Source: Dyella japonica DSM 16301 (GTDB lineage: Bacteria > Pseudomonadota > Gammaproteobacteria > Xanthomonadales > Rhodanobacteraceae). From it: a DNA stretch of 64,000 nucleotides. The position numbers were made by a program, and so were the translations under genes. Numbering within the stretch: position 1 is the first letter of the stretch; the number at the start of each line of letters is the position of its first letter. The DNA is taken from assembly GCF_001010355.1 (NCBI RefSeq), contig NZ_JPLA01000001.1, forward strand, positions 124,001 to 188,000, in the 5' to 3' direction. Positions 18,965 through 27,791 of the stretch are shown in pieces. Under the pieces are notes generated by a model, which did not search any database, was not told the origin of the DNA, and was given only the letters and a program-made list of their open reading frames with translations.

Positions 18965-20440
18965 TCAGGGATTGAGGTCATACCGAAAAGTTGTCTGCAG
19001 ACGCTGGCCCTGACCGCGCAGATCGGTCAGCGCAATGTTCTGGCCCCACAGGTATTCCACACCGAACATGGCCCGCTCGCTGAATTTCCAGGCCAGGTTG
19101 ATGGAGCCGAACTTGGTGCTCTTGGGCTGGTCCGGATTGATCAGCATGTTCGATTGGGGACTGATCCGCAGATAGCCGTAGGCAAGACTGGAGGTCAGGT
19201 CTTCGCGCCAGGCATGCGTGTAGCCGGCGCCGTAGCCTCGGGCGCGGATCGCGCGCAGGTCGCCCTCGGTGGTGAAGGCAGCGTCCAGCCCCAGCCCTGA
19301 AATATCCTGCAGGAAGTTGGCGTAGCCCTTGCCGTAGCTGGCCCACCCTTGCACGCTGTCGTGTTCGAACAGCGCGGTGGTGCCGGTCAGCTGAGTCGCA
19401 AAGCCCGATGTGCTGCGAGTACGCGCCGTCGCGTTCTCCACGCGAAGATCACGGAAAATATTGGCCCACTGCAGATGCCAGCTGGGTGCCTGCCAGCGCA
19501 AGCCGAGCGTGATGTCCGGGCGGCGCGAATAGGTGTTGAAGCCCTCGATCACGCTGATATCCGCGTTGGGCTTCTCCAGCGACATCGGCAGAGTCAAGGC
19601 GCTCTCGCCACTCCGGTACAGCACGGGCGAAAAGCGGATCTGCGGCCCATATTTGAAGGTGAAGGAGTTCGGACCCTCGTAGTCGAGGGTATTGGGGAAG
19701 ACATCGATATCGGTGAATGCCGAGATGTTGTAGCCGGCCAGCAGGGAGAAGCGATCGTTGTCCAGTTCGCCGTAGAAGGCCTGCAGGTTGTACGGCATGT
19801 CGCCGCTGCCGCTGCCGAAGAAGTTGTTCTTGTAGACGACCTTGAGCGTCCCGTAGTCGGTCTGCCGCTGGAAGTCCATGCGGAAGATGCTTTGCTTGGC
19901 GCTCATGTTGGAGCGCCGTCCACTGTCGTAGAGCGGCTGTCCACGTACCGGGATCGACGAGGGCACGAACAGATCCGCCGCGCCCATATAGGTGCTGTCG
20001 GCCATCGCATCAAGCTGCGCAACGAGATCGATCTTCAGCAGATTGCCCGTGTCGCCCAGTCGCACATAGCCCTCAGGCAGCGGCTCGTAGGCGCCGGCAA
20101 TGGAAGAAGGTGGCCGGTAAGGCGGCGGCCCTGAAGGCGTGGCAGGCGGTTGAGCCGTCGCCGGGCTCGTCAGTGCCGGGGGAGCCGCCTTGGCTTGCGC
20201 GGCATTCGCTTCCTGGGTCTGCTCCTTCGCTTCAAGCTCCTCCAGGCGCGACTGCATCTTCTGCATCACTTGCTGCTGCGCCTGCATCTGTGCCTTGACC
20301 TGTTCGAGTTGCGCCTTGAGCTGCGCCGTCTCGGACGATTGCGCCATCGCCGCCGGACTGAAGGCGGCAAGACCGCCCAAGAGCAGTGGCGCGCAGCGAA
20401 GGGTCTGTTGCTGCATAAAGCCGAGAGATGGCCGAGTCAT
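18965..20440 (-). CDS. DcaP-like outer-membrane porin
   Basis: 491 residues from the ATG at 20440 (GGAGG, 7-base spacing); an upstream in-frame start is unsupported. There is a signal peptide with likely cleavage after PAAMA. A Gln/Glu-rich coiled coil (AQLKAQLEQVKAQMQAQQQV...) covers about residues 35-75, followed by an Ala/Pro linker. From ~120 to the end, alternating aromatic beta strands close with a terminal aromatic-rich strand (LQTTFRYDLNP). The coiled coil plus barrel is the DcaP trimer plan, a family that takes up small anionic or dicarboxylic solutes. Its place inside a decarboxylase/antiporter operon suggests passage of amino acid or polyamine across the outer membrane. Confidence 0.8.
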   Translation of the reverse strand: MTRPSLGFMQQQTLRCAPLLLGGLAAFSPAAMAQSSETAQLKAQLEQVKAQMQAQQQVMQKMQSRLEELEAKEQTQEANAAQAKAAPPALTSPATAQPPATPSGPPPYRPPSSIAGAYEPLPEGYVRLGDTGNLLKIDLVAQLDAMADSTYMGAADLFVPSSIPVRGQPLYDSGRRSNMSAKQSIFRMDFQRQTDYGTLKVVYKNNFFGSGSGDMPYNLQAFYGELDNDRFSLLAGYNISAFTDIDVFPNTLDYEGPNSFTFKYGPQIRFSPVLYRSGESALTLPMSLEKPNADISVIEGFNTYSRRPDITLGLRWQAPSWHLQWANIFRDLRVENATARTRSTSGFATQLTGTTALFEHDSVQGWASYGKGYANFLQDISGLGLDAAFTTEGDLRAIRARGYGAGYTHAWREDLTSSLAYGYLRISPQSNMLINPDQPKSTKFGSINLAWKFSERAMFGVEYLWGQNIALTDLRGQGQRLQTTFRYDLNP

Positions 20441-20586
20441 GCTGATGCCTCCAGTCAACCTAGTAGCACTGAACGGGAAGCTGGTGCCGGACACTTGGTC
20501 GGTATCCCAACGCTTCGATGACATCAGCTCAACCAAACAGAACAAGGTGACGCCGACGCATCGTTTGCGCCGGCGTGCTCTTCGCT

Positions 20587-21534
20587 TTACTCAGGTAACG
20601 CCGTATCGCGGAACCAGTCCTTCATCGACTGGTCGGGCTTGCCCATGTATTGCTCGTAGATCCCATTGATCTTTCCCGAGCGATAGAGTCGACTCAAGGC
20701 CTGGTCGACCAGCAGACGAAAATCCGGATCGTTGCGCGCCAGGGCCAACGACAATGGCTCATTGTCGAAGGTCCGGTTCAGCACGACGACCTCGCCTGTC
20801 GTGTCCTTCTTGGCCAGATCAAGCAGCACATTGCGTTCGGCAAAGAAGCCGTCGACCTTGCCGTCGAGTAACGCCTTGAGACCCGTATCAAGATCGGGCA
20901 CCGAGGTAACGACGCTATTGACCTTGAGCTCGTCGCGCCGCTCCTTCAGCAGCTTTTCCGACAGCGAGCCCCCAATGACCGCGAAGTTGCGCTGCTGCAA
21001 CACCGCCAGCATCGGCGAGCCACGCCATACCGGCCGCCCACCCGACTGCCCCGTCTCAAGCAGATCACGCAACGCGACCGGCGCGTCTTTGCGCAACATC
21101 ACGCCGGTGCCGCCGGTCAGAATGGGAATGGAGAAACCGACGTCGGTCATGGCGCTCAACGACGGCGCGGACGGCCCGCACAGCAGATCGACCCGCCCTT
21201 CCGCCACGGACTTGAAACGGTCGGCCGCATCGACCGCCACGAATGCCGTGGCAATGTTGGGCGCATGCAAGGCCTCCTGCGTCGCCTCGACCACCTGGCG
21301 ACACACGGCGATCGCATAGCCATCCGCGGACCCGGGCTTGTCCTCATAGGTGTACGGGCGAGCGTTGGCATAGTAGCCAATGGTGAACTTGCCGCTGGCA
21401 CGGACGCGATCGAGCGTGGCGCTGCCCGGACTCGCGCTCTGCGCCAGTATCGCCGGCACCTGAACCACCAGCAGCCCGATCATCGCCCAGCGCAACAGGC
21501 TGCTACGCACAACCACTTTATTCATGCGCGACAT
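20587..21534 (-). CDS. Periplasmic amino-acid-type solute-binding protein (SBP family 3)
   Basis: 315 residues starting MSRMNKVVVRS behind AGGAG at 7 bases. A signal sequence ends near VPAILAQS. The mature part begins TLDRVRASGKFTIGYYANARPYTYEDKPG and continues with DGYAIAVCRQVV, VAEGRVDLLCG and a C-terminal IYEQYMG segment, all characteristic of glutamate/aspartate-type SBP_bac_3 proteins. No ABC permease or ATPase gene is nearby. It lies 38 bases after potE and 146 before the porin, so it may pass a substrate to the antiporter side, act as a sensor, or pair with an ABC system elsewhere. The ligand is unknown. Confidence 0.8.
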   Translation of the reverse strand: MSRMNKVVVRSSLLRWAMIGLLVVQVPAILAQSASPGSATLDRVRASGKFTIGYYANARPYTYEDKPGSADGYAIAVCRQVVEATQEALHAPNIATAFVAVDAADRFKSVAEGRVDLLCGPSAPSLSAMTDVGFSIPILTGGTGVMLRKDAPVALRDLLETGQSGGRPVWRGSPMLAVLQQRNFAVIGGSLSEKLLKERRDELKVNSVVTSVPDLDTGLKALLDGKVDGFFAERNVLLDLAKKDTTGEVVVLNRTFDNEPLSLALARNDPDFRLLVDQALSRLYRSGKINGIYEQYMGKPDQSMKDWFRDTALPE

Positions 21535-21572
21535 GTCGTCTCTCCTGGAAAGCCTTGTTCCGCCTTGGCGAG

Positions 21573-22904
21573 TTATCCACGCAGGGGCTCTCCGGCAAAG
21601 GGGGCCGAAAAGCGAGGTGCCAGGAAGCCATAGATGGCGAAGGTAAGCGCCATCACGATGGTTGCGCCGAGCACGGCTTCCATACCGGATGCGTAAATGG
21701 CATAGGTGCTGTAAAGCATCGCCACAGTCACCACGAACGCATTGAGCCTGAAGGTACCTTGGGGAACCGACGCCTTGCGCATCATGATCATCAGCGCCGA
21801 TAGCGCCAGGATGTACGGAATGACGTTGGTCACGACGGCAAGGTTGACCAGCACCGCGAACTGCTCGCCCAGACTCGGCGATGCGGTGGACAGCGCCATC
21901 AGGCTCTGCACCACGCCCATCACGATCATGCCGATGACCGGCGCCGTCATCTTGTTGGTCTTGGCGAAGAAGGTCGGGAACATGCGCCCTTCGGCCGCCG
22001 TCTTTGCCGTCTGCGCGATGGTGAACTGCCAACCCAGCAGTGAACCAAGGCAGGCAAGGATGGCCAGCGCACGGATGATCGCGCCCACGGTCGGGTTGAA
22101 CATCTGCGAGTAAGCCAGCGCAAACGGCCCGGTGGACTTGGCCAGTTCCGCATTGGGCACGATGCCCTGGATCACGGTGGTGGAGAGGATGTAGATCACC
22201 GCGGCGCCAAGCGTGCCGAGCATGCAGGCCATGGGCACGTCGCGCTTTGGATTCTCGACGGCATCGGAGTTCTGCGCGGCCGATTCCATGCCAAGGAAAG
22301 CCCACAGGGTCAGCGCGATGCTCGAGTCCATGCCCTTGAAGAAACTCAGGCCTTGAGGATTCCACGCGGCAGCAAACGTCGAACCCTTGAACCAGAACCA
22401 GCCGATGATCGACAGGCCCGCGACCGGAACGATGACGCCCCAGACGGTGATCGAGCCAATCTTGCCGGTGACGCTCGGGCCGCCGAAGTTCGCCAGTGTC
22501 GTCAGCCAGATCAGTCCGATCACGCTGATGCAGGTGGCCATGGGCGTCGACGACAGCGACGGGAAGAAGGCCGCGAGATAACCCACCGCGGAGATGGCAA
22601 TGGCCACGTTGCCGATGGCCAGCGAGAGGAAATAAAGAAAGAACGTGAGGAAGTAGCCACCCTTCCCATACGCCTCTTCGGCGTAGGCCGCCATGCCGCC
22701 AGCGCGCTGGCTAAGCAGGCCCGCCTGCGCGAAACCGTAGGCGATGGCCATGGATCCCACTGCCGTGACAGCCCACGACGTCAAGGAAATCGCACCGACC
22801 TGGGCCATGTTCGCGGGGAGCATGATGATGCCTGAACCCATCATGTTGACCGCCACCAGCACGGTCAGCTGCATCATGCTCATCTTCTTCGTGCTGCCGT
22901 TCAT
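21573..22904 (-). CDS. potE: Putrescine-ornithine antiporter PotE
   Basis: 443 residues (E. coli PotE is about 439) from the ATG at 22904 behind GGGAGG. Matches to PotE are near-verbatim in several blocks: VNMMGSGIIMLPANMAQVG, WAVTAVGSMAIAYGFAQAG, ISAVGYLAAFFP, ITVWGVIVPVAGLSIIGWFW, LTLWAFLGMESA, SLLGWQFTIAQ and VLVNLAVVTNVIPYILALSA. It has twelve membrane helices. PotE exchanges putrescine for ornithine and supports acid resistance with an inducible ornithine decarboxylase. It is the first gene of a six-gene minus-strand run, with the promoter expected in the AT-rich region upstream. Confidence 0.9.
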   Translation of the reverse strand: MNGSTKKMSMMQLTVLVAVNMMGSGIIMLPANMAQVGAISLTSWAVTAVGSMAIAYGFAQAGLLSQRAGGMAAYAEEAYGKGGYFLTFFLYFLSLAIGNVAIAISAVGYLAAFFPSLSSTPMATCISVIGLIWLTTLANFGGPSVTGKIGSITVWGVIVPVAGLSIIGWFWFKGSTFAAAWNPQGLSFFKGMDSSIALTLWAFLGMESAAQNSDAVENPKRDVPMACMLGTLGAAVIYILSTTVIQGIVPNAELAKSTGPFALAYSQMFNPTVGAIIRALAILACLGSLLGWQFTIAQTAKTAAEGRMFPTFFAKTNKMTAPVIGMIVMGVVQSLMALSTASPSLGEQFAVLVNLAVVTNVIPYILALSALMIMMRKASVPQGTFRLNAFVVTVAMLYSTYAIYASGMEAVLGATIVMALTFAIYGFLAPRFSAPFAGEPLRG

Positions 22905-23210
22905 CACCGCCTCCCGATTCCGAATTTCGGAGTTAGCGCGACCTGCTACGCAAGCACCAGCAGCCGACCGAGACGACCGGCGATCTATCGATGAATTACC
23001 CCGACCCTGTGCAGACAAAACTCAAGCAATAGAAAAATCTTCGATCGATACTGGTCCACCATCAATCAAAGCAGCGTGAATCGTCGCAAATAATCACGCA
23101 TGAAGCTTTGGAAGGCTATATGGCCAAATACCTAATCATTGGACAATTTCCAGCGAGCGAATCGAAGCCAAAAATACTGAGTAAGAAATACCTACTTTCT
23201 ATGGGTAGTT
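22905..23210. other. AT-rich region upstream of potE operon
   Basis: 306 bases, much more AT-rich than the flanks (especially 23020-23210), between the ion-channel stop and the potE start. It probably carries the operon promoter on the minus strand. No palindrome or riboswitch fold was recognised, and no regulator gene is adjacent, so control may be by a distant regulator. Confidence 0.5.
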
Positions 23211-23690
23211 TTAATGACTTCGACGCCGGCGCAGTCGCCATGGACGGCGGCTCTTCTTGTTCAGCCTGGCCTTGTTCTGATTGATGATGTCGAGCACCGA
23301 AGCGGTCATCACCGCCGTGGACAAGCCAAACATCAGGATGCCGTTGGCCGCCTCCAGCGGGCCGAGCATGCGCCAGCGCGGCGACATGACGACATCGCCA
23401 TAACCCAGCGTGACGAAGTTGACCCCGGAGTGGTAAAGCGCCGTCTTGAAATCGTCGAACTCGCCCAACAGCATGAACAGCACGGCCCAGATCAAGGCCT
23501 CGGCGAAATAGGCCAGCGTCAGCAGCAGCAGCACGGTGTACAGCAGCATCACGTTGACGCTTGGCGTTTCGTGCTCGCGATGGGCATGCTTGAATCGGGC
23601 GTACTGACGCAGGCTGATGTTGAGGAAGAACGCCTGCAGCAGCAGGCAGATCAACATCACGGGCAGGCCGACCATCAGATTAATCAGCAC
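23211..23690 (-). CDS. Two-TM potassium-channel-like protein
   Basis: 159 residues. The start is GTG at 23690, supported by GGAGGAGG 6 bases upstream. Hydrophobic segments lie at about 5-25, 47-75 and 105-130. The selectivity filter TLGYGD is at residues 94-99, with the preceding pore helix (FKTALYHSGVNFV), as in Ion_trans_2 potassium channels. The C-terminus is a very basic tail (KKSRRPWRLRRRRSH) with no RCK/TrkA-N domain, so gating is not by a nucleotide-binding domain. It is followed 60 bases upstream by the AI-2E gene on the same strand. Confidence 0.85.
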   Translation of the reverse strand: MLINLMVGLPVMLICLLLQAFFLNISLRQYARFKHAHREHETPSVNVMLLYTVLLLLTLAYFAEALIWAVLFMLLGEFDDFKTALYHSGVNFVTLGYGDVVMSPRWRMLGPLEAANGILMFGLSTAVMTASVLDIINQNKARLNKKSRRPWRLRRRRSH

Positions 23691-23749
23691 CGGTGACCTC
23701 CTCCGTGTGGCGGCAGTGGCAGACGAAAGTACGAGGCGAGCGGGCTGGC

Positions 23750-24853
23750 TCAGACCTGCGTCGGCACCTCGGGTTCGTCACCTTGCGGCTGCTGCTCCAC
23801 CCATTGCCAGAACAGCTGATATCCGACCGCCAGCGCCACCGGGCCGATAAACAGACCGATGATGCCGCCCGTGACCATGCCGCCCAGCGCACCAATCAAC
23901 ACCACCGGCATCGGCACATCGACACCGCGGCCGAGCAGCAGGGGTTTGAGCACGTTGTCGGCCAGGCCGGCGATGAACACATAGACCGCGAACACGATGG
24001 TGCCCACGGTCGCGCCTTCCGTCGCAAACACGTAAGCGATGGCGGGCACGGTGATCAAGGTGGCCGGCAGCTGCATGATGCCGAGCAGTAGCACCGCAAG
24101 GGCCAGCAGGCCCGCGCCAGGCAGGCCAATCAGCACAAAGCCGACACCCACCAGCAGCATCTGAATGAAGGCGATGCCGATCACACCCTGCGCCACGGCG
24201 CGAATGGTCGCCGTGCACAGACGGGTGATCTGCGGCCCACGGCCCGAGCTGAAGATGCGCGAGGCGATCTTGATCGCGCTGCGGTGCCCGCTCTCACCAA
24301 ACGCCATCAGGATGCCCGCGATGATCAGGGCAGCAATGAACATCAGAAAACCCAGGCCGGCGTTGGCGAGCTTGCCCAACAGCCCGAGGCTGAAGTCCTT
24401 GAGCTGCGGCGCGAGCTTCTGCGCCAGGCCAGTCAGGTCGGTGGCCGCTTGCAGCCAGAAGCCGTAAAGCCGTTTCCCGATCAGCGGCCAGCTGGCGACC
24501 GACTCCGACGGCGAGGGAATCCGTACCTTGCCCTCCTTGACCACATCAAGCGACTTCTCCACCGACTCGGTGATCGAAGTCCCCAACAGGTAGACCGGCA
24601 CCATCAGGATGACGATGGCGACGAAGATGATCAGCGTCGCGGTGCGCCCATCGCGATTGCCCAGTCGTGTCCTGAGTTTTCGCTGCAAGGGATAGAGGGT
24701 GATGGCAAGGATCACCGACCACAGCATCAGATGGAGGAAGGGGCTGAAAATTTCGAAGCAGAAGATCACCAGCGCCGCGATCAGGCCGGCGCGGATCAGC
24801 ACGTCGAGCAGCCCGCGGGAAAAGGCTCTTTCGTACATGGGTCTTAGCAACAT
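23750..24853 (-). CDS. AI-2E family transporter (PerM/TqsA-like)
   Basis: 367 residues with eight or so hydrophobic segments arranged in the AI-2E pattern: two N-terminal pairs, a soluble segment at about 95-155, then a dense C-terminal membrane block (LLLGIMQLPATLITVPAIAYVF, DNVLKPLLLGRGVDVPMPVVLIGALGGMVTGGIIGLFIGP split over the last helices). The family exports or exchanges small molecules or ions; proven substrates are few and the name is historical. The start at 24853 has AAGGGGC upstream; MYERAF at 24838 is an alternative. The C-terminal tail is acidic. Confidence 0.85.
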   Translation of the reverse strand: MLLRPMYERAFSRGLLDVLIRAGLIAALVIFCFEIFSPFLHLMLWSVILAITLYPLQRKLRTRLGNRDGRTATLIIFVAIVILMVPVYLLGTSITESVEKSLDVVKEGKVRIPSPSESVASWPLIGKRLYGFWLQAATDLTGLAQKLAPQLKDFSLGLLGKLANAGLGFLMFIAALIIAGILMAFGESGHRSAIKIASRIFSSGRGPQITRLCTATIRAVAQGVIGIAFIQMLLVGVGFVLIGLPGAGLLALAVLLLGIMQLPATLITVPAIAYVFATEGATVGTIVFAVYVFIAGLADNVLKPLLLGRGVDVPMPVVLIGALGGMVTGGIIGLFIGPVALAVGYQLFWQWVEQQPQGDEPEVPTQV

Positions 24854-24944
24854 GGATTAGCCCCTTCAACGGTGGGAACTGCTCTATCCCTGTGCGACTG
24901 TGACCTGGGCTGCAACGTGAACTCGACGGACCCGACCCTGCCTG

Positions 24945-25157
24945 CTAGCTCGTCCATTCGCCGTTGGTGACAATGGTGGGCGGAAGCTCGGCCAAGGCCT
25001 CCGCAGGACCTTCAAGCTGCCAGATGTGTACGCAGCAGCTCCATCCGTAGTCCTCTGAAACATGACTTAGCGCGGGGCGCCACCTTGAGAACCATGCGTC
25101 TACCGCGGCGACTTCGTCGCGATCATCCACGACCACGATGATGTTGGCTCTAGGCAT
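24945..25157 (-). CDS. Small conserved-looking hypothetical protein
   Basis: 70 residues beginning MPRANIIVVVDDRDEVAAVDAW, behind GGGTGG. The sequence is acidic and codon-typical, with a single Cys pair (SCCVHIW) and a regular hydrophobic pattern suggesting a compact alpha/beta fold. A longer frame to 25325 is Cys-rich and implausible, so the shorter start is preferred. No family recognised. It lies 91 bases upstream of the AI-2E gene, same strand. Confidence 0.55.
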   Translation of the reverse strand: MPRANIIVVVDDRDEVAAVDAWFSRWRPALSHVSEDYGWSCCVHIWQLEGPAEALAELPPTIVTNGEWTS

Positions 25158-25580
25158 CGCATCCACCCGCGTCGTAACAACGCGCCGACTGCTCAGGCAA
25201 ACCGACGGCACCGAACACCGACATCTGCTGCAAGTCGAATCGATGCATGGCGTTGCAAGGCATGGCGGGCCTGACCAACATGGCGTTGGCGTATCCGATT
25301 CAAAGAGCCCCATCAGCAACAACAAGCGCCGTGGTGCGCTTAAGAGAAAGAAGGAAGTGCGCTACATCCCCAGGCAACATCACGCAAAAATACTCACGAT
25401 GATGTTGTCTTGATCTAATAAAACTATCTGCGTTCAACGAGCGTGAACACAAGACTGCCGGTTTCCGCCTGGATTCGATAGCTGGCAAAACTACTTAATC
25501 ATTACTACGCACGGCCTGCCGCTGCGACCATCACGCGATCCGCATGCACTGACATTCCCGAACGAGCGGAACCATCTCGA
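25158..25580. other. Gene-free stretch
   Basis: 423 bases between the small hypothetical and marC, moderately AT-rich around 25370-25510. No open frame with good start context, no tRNA-like cloverleaf and no clear repeat were seen. It probably contains the promoter of the small gene at 24945-25157. Confidence 0.5.
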
Positions 25581-26258
25581 TCAGACCTGGGTGGCAACGT
25601 CGCGCCAGGTCAGGAGGAGCTCATGGGCCCCATTGATCGCAAATTGCACGCCGATGCACACCAGGAGAAAGCCCATGATGCGGCTCAATGCATCGACACC
25701 GCCCTCCCCGAGCAGGCGCAGGATGGTGGTGGCGCCGCGCAGGCAAGCCCAGAACTCCAGGGTAAACAGCACGGCAACCGTAAGGACGGCCAGATGCACT
25801 GAATACGAATAGTTGCGCGTGGGAATGGTGGAGGCAGCGCTGATGATGAAGGCGATGGTGCCGGGCCCCGTCGTGCACGGCATCGTCAATGGCACGAACG
25901 AGATATCGCGCATCTGGGTGGAAGGCGTGTCAGCCGAGAATTTTTCCTGGACACCCTCCTCCGTCATCCGCTCAGGCGGAAACAGCATGCCGAAGCCGAT
26001 GTAGGAGACGATCAGGCCGCCGGCAAGCCGCAGGCCGGGAATGGAGATGCCAAACAGGCGCATCACCACGGCGCCCGCATAGAAGCAGACCAGCAGCACG
26101 ATGAATACGTAGATGGCAGCGCGCAGTACCTGCCGATTGCGCTCCGCATCCGGATAGCGCGCGGTCAGCGCCAGCAGCACCGTGGCGCTGGTCACCGGAT
26201 TGGCGATGGTCGTCAGGCCCAACAGTCCCACCGCGACGTCGTTGAGAAATCCTTGCAT
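25581..26258 (-). CDS. MarC family inner-membrane protein
   Basis: 225 residues from the ATG at 26258 (MQGFLNDVAVGLLGLTTIANP), close to the usual MarC length; the in-frame extension to 26381 is hydrophilic and unlikely. Six hydrophobic segments. MarC hallmarks include NPVTSATVLLALTARYP early and FVPLTMPCTTGPGTIAFII in the second half. MarC-type proteins (NAAT family) have no firmly established function; some relatives export neutral amino acids. It is divergent from the OmpA-like lipoprotein gene, with 275 bases between. Confidence 0.85.
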   Translation of the reverse strand: MQGFLNDVAVGLLGLTTIANPVTSATVLLALTARYPDAERNRQVLRAAIYVFIVLLVCFYAGAVVMRLFGISIPGLRLAGGLIVSYIGFGMLFPPERMTEEGVQEKFSADTPSTQMRDISFVPLTMPCTTGPGTIAFIISAASTIPTRNYSYSVHLAVLTVAVLFTLEFWACLRGATTILRLLGEGGVDALSRIMGFLLVCIGVQFAINGAHELLLTWRDVATQV

Positions 26259-26533
26259 GGATGGCCATCTAAGCGGGCGGATTTTAGACCAGTCCTTATC
26301 CCCTTCTGCCGATGATGGGAGCGTGACCGGCAAACGAAATGAAGATCTACTCACGCCGACTGCGTGTTTCCACCTAATCATTTCATCGAATGGACGAGTG
26401 ACGTTGTTTTTCCTACTTTATTAACGCCAATCAGGCGAATATTGCATAAACGTGATGAGACCCAATGAGATGGAAATGTCGGGCGAATCGACGATTCGCC
26501 TCCTTGATAAGACATCAACGCGAGGGAACTCCC

Positions 26534-27103
26534 ATGATCAAGTTTCCGAGTCTGTGCGTACTAGGCGTGGCACTCCTGGCGGCAGGGTGTGTGTCTCAGC
26601 AGAAATATGATGAGTCCCAGCAGAAGAACGCCGAGCTGGAAGCGCAATATCAGCAGCTCAATGCGAGCATGGGTAGCGAGATTCAATCCCGCGACGTGCA
26701 CATCTCTCGCATGCAGGACGCCATCAAGGTTTCGCTCAACGATCAGCTGCTGTTCCCCTCGGGCGGATGGGAGATATCCGAGCAGGCCAAGACCAGCATC
26801 GCCAAGGTGGCCAAGATTCTTGCTCCTCATCAGAAGAACAAGATCAATGTGAGCGGCTACACCGACAGCACGCCCATTGGCCCGGAACTGGCGAAGCAAG
26901 GCGTCACGACCAATCTGATCCTGTCCCAGAAGCGCGCTGACAACGTGCAGCAATTCATGATCTCGCAGGGTGTCAACCCGAGCCTGGTATCGGCCAAGGG
27001 TTATGGCGAAGAGCACCCCGTCGCATCCAACGACACGCCAGAAGGCAAGGCACAGAATCGTCGTGTGGAGCTCACCGTGGCCAGCCCAGGCACCAGCAAC
27101 TGA
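26534..27103 (+). CDS. OmpA-family peptidoglycan-associated lipoprotein
   Basis: 189 residues starting MIKFPSL behind GAGGG. The lipoprotein signal ends in the lipobox LLAAGC. A short coiled coil (residues ~22-55, QQKYDESQQKNAELEAQYQQL) follows. The C-terminal ~110 residues are an OmpA-like peptidoglycan-binding domain: INVSGYTDSTPIG, LSQKRADNVQQFMISQGV, VSAKGYGEEHPVASN and NRRVELTV. Likely outer-membrane anchored and tethering to peptidoglycan. The hairpin at 27113-27145 lies 9 bases after the stop. Confidence 0.9.
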   Translation: MIKFPSLCVLGVALLAAGCVSQQKYDESQQKNAELEAQYQQLNASMGSEIQSRDVHISRMQDAIKVSLNDQLLFPSGGWEISEQAKTSIAKVAKILAPHQKNKINVSGYTDSTPIGPELAKQGVTTNLILSQKRADNVQQFMISQGVNPSLVSAKGYGEEHPVASNDTPEGKAQNRRVELTVASPGTSN

Positions 27104-27112
27104 GCATGCATG

Positions 27113-27145
27113 GATCGCTTGGGCCATTGCATGGCCCAAGCGATC
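27113..27145. terminator. Bidirectional hairpin between convergent genes
   Basis: Two perfect 15-base arms (GATCGCTTGGGCCAT and its complement) around the loop TGC. It sits between the OmpA-like lipoprotein stop and the stop of the converging gene at 27186. There is no T-run on either side, so it is either a non-canonical bidirectional terminator or an mRNA 3' stabiliser. Confidence 0.75.
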
Positions 27146-27185
27146 GGGAACTGCCGCTGGCGCTGACTCTACTGCCGCACTCTTA

Positions 27186-27791
27186 TCACGACGGGTTGAC
27201 GGTGACCGCCAAGGCTTCGGCATAGGTGATGCGCACCATGTCGCCGACTTTCAGCTTGGACAGTCGGGCCTGGCGTGCCGGATCCTTCACTTCGATCACA
27301 CGGGTTTTGCCATCGGCGCCCGTCAAGGTCACCGTGTGCTTCTTCAGGTCGACGGCCGTGAGTTTTGCCGTCACCGTCACCGCCTGCTCGGCCGTGCCGC
27401 CCGGCTTGCTGCTCTTCTCGTCACGGGTGATGCCGCCTTCGACTTCGGTACCCGCTTGCGCGCTGTCCGCCGGTAGCAATTCAAGCGCAACGGCGTGCTG
27501 ATAGGTCATGGTGATCTTGTCGCCCACCTTGATCTGATCGAACCGCTTGGCCGCCGGCCCCACCTCGACCGTGTCTTCCTTGCCTGCGGCCGTTCGAAGG
27601 GTGACCAGGCGAGCCTGATAGTCGATCTGCGTCACGGTAGCCGTCACGGTCTCGGTTTCATTCGCCAGCTCGTGTGCCGTTGCCGTCACCGGCGGTGCCT
27701 GGGTAGATGCCTGGGCATGTACTGACAGGATCGGCACACCGGCCACAACGACAGCCAGGAGCAAGGAACGGGTAAAGTCTAAGGTATTCAT
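27186..27791 (-). CDS. Secreted protein with two tandem SH3/OB-like beta repeats
   Basis: 201 residues with GAGGG before the ATG at 27791. Signal peptide (LLLAVVVAGVPILSVHAQA). The mature protein holds two related ~60-residue units. The first reads VTATVTQIDYQARLVTLRT... KVGDKITMTYQHAVALEL; the second VTAKLTAVDLKKHTVTLTG... KVGDMVRITYAEALAVTV. The KVGD(K/M) turn plus YxxAxA(L/V) ending in both indicates an internal duplication. Predicted periplasmic and beta-rich. No named family recognised; the pattern recalls small beta-barrel proteins such as the CusF fold. Confidence 0.7.
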   Translation of the reverse strand: MNTLDFTRSLLLAVVVAGVPILSVHAQASTQAPPVTATAHELANETETVTATVTQIDYQARLVTLRTAAGKEDTVEVGPAAKRFDQIKVGDKITMTYQHAVALELLPADSAQAGTEVEGGITRDEKSSKPGGTAEQAVTVTAKLTAVDLKKHTVTLTGADGKTRVIEVKDPARQARLSKLKVGDMVRITYAEALAVTVNPS

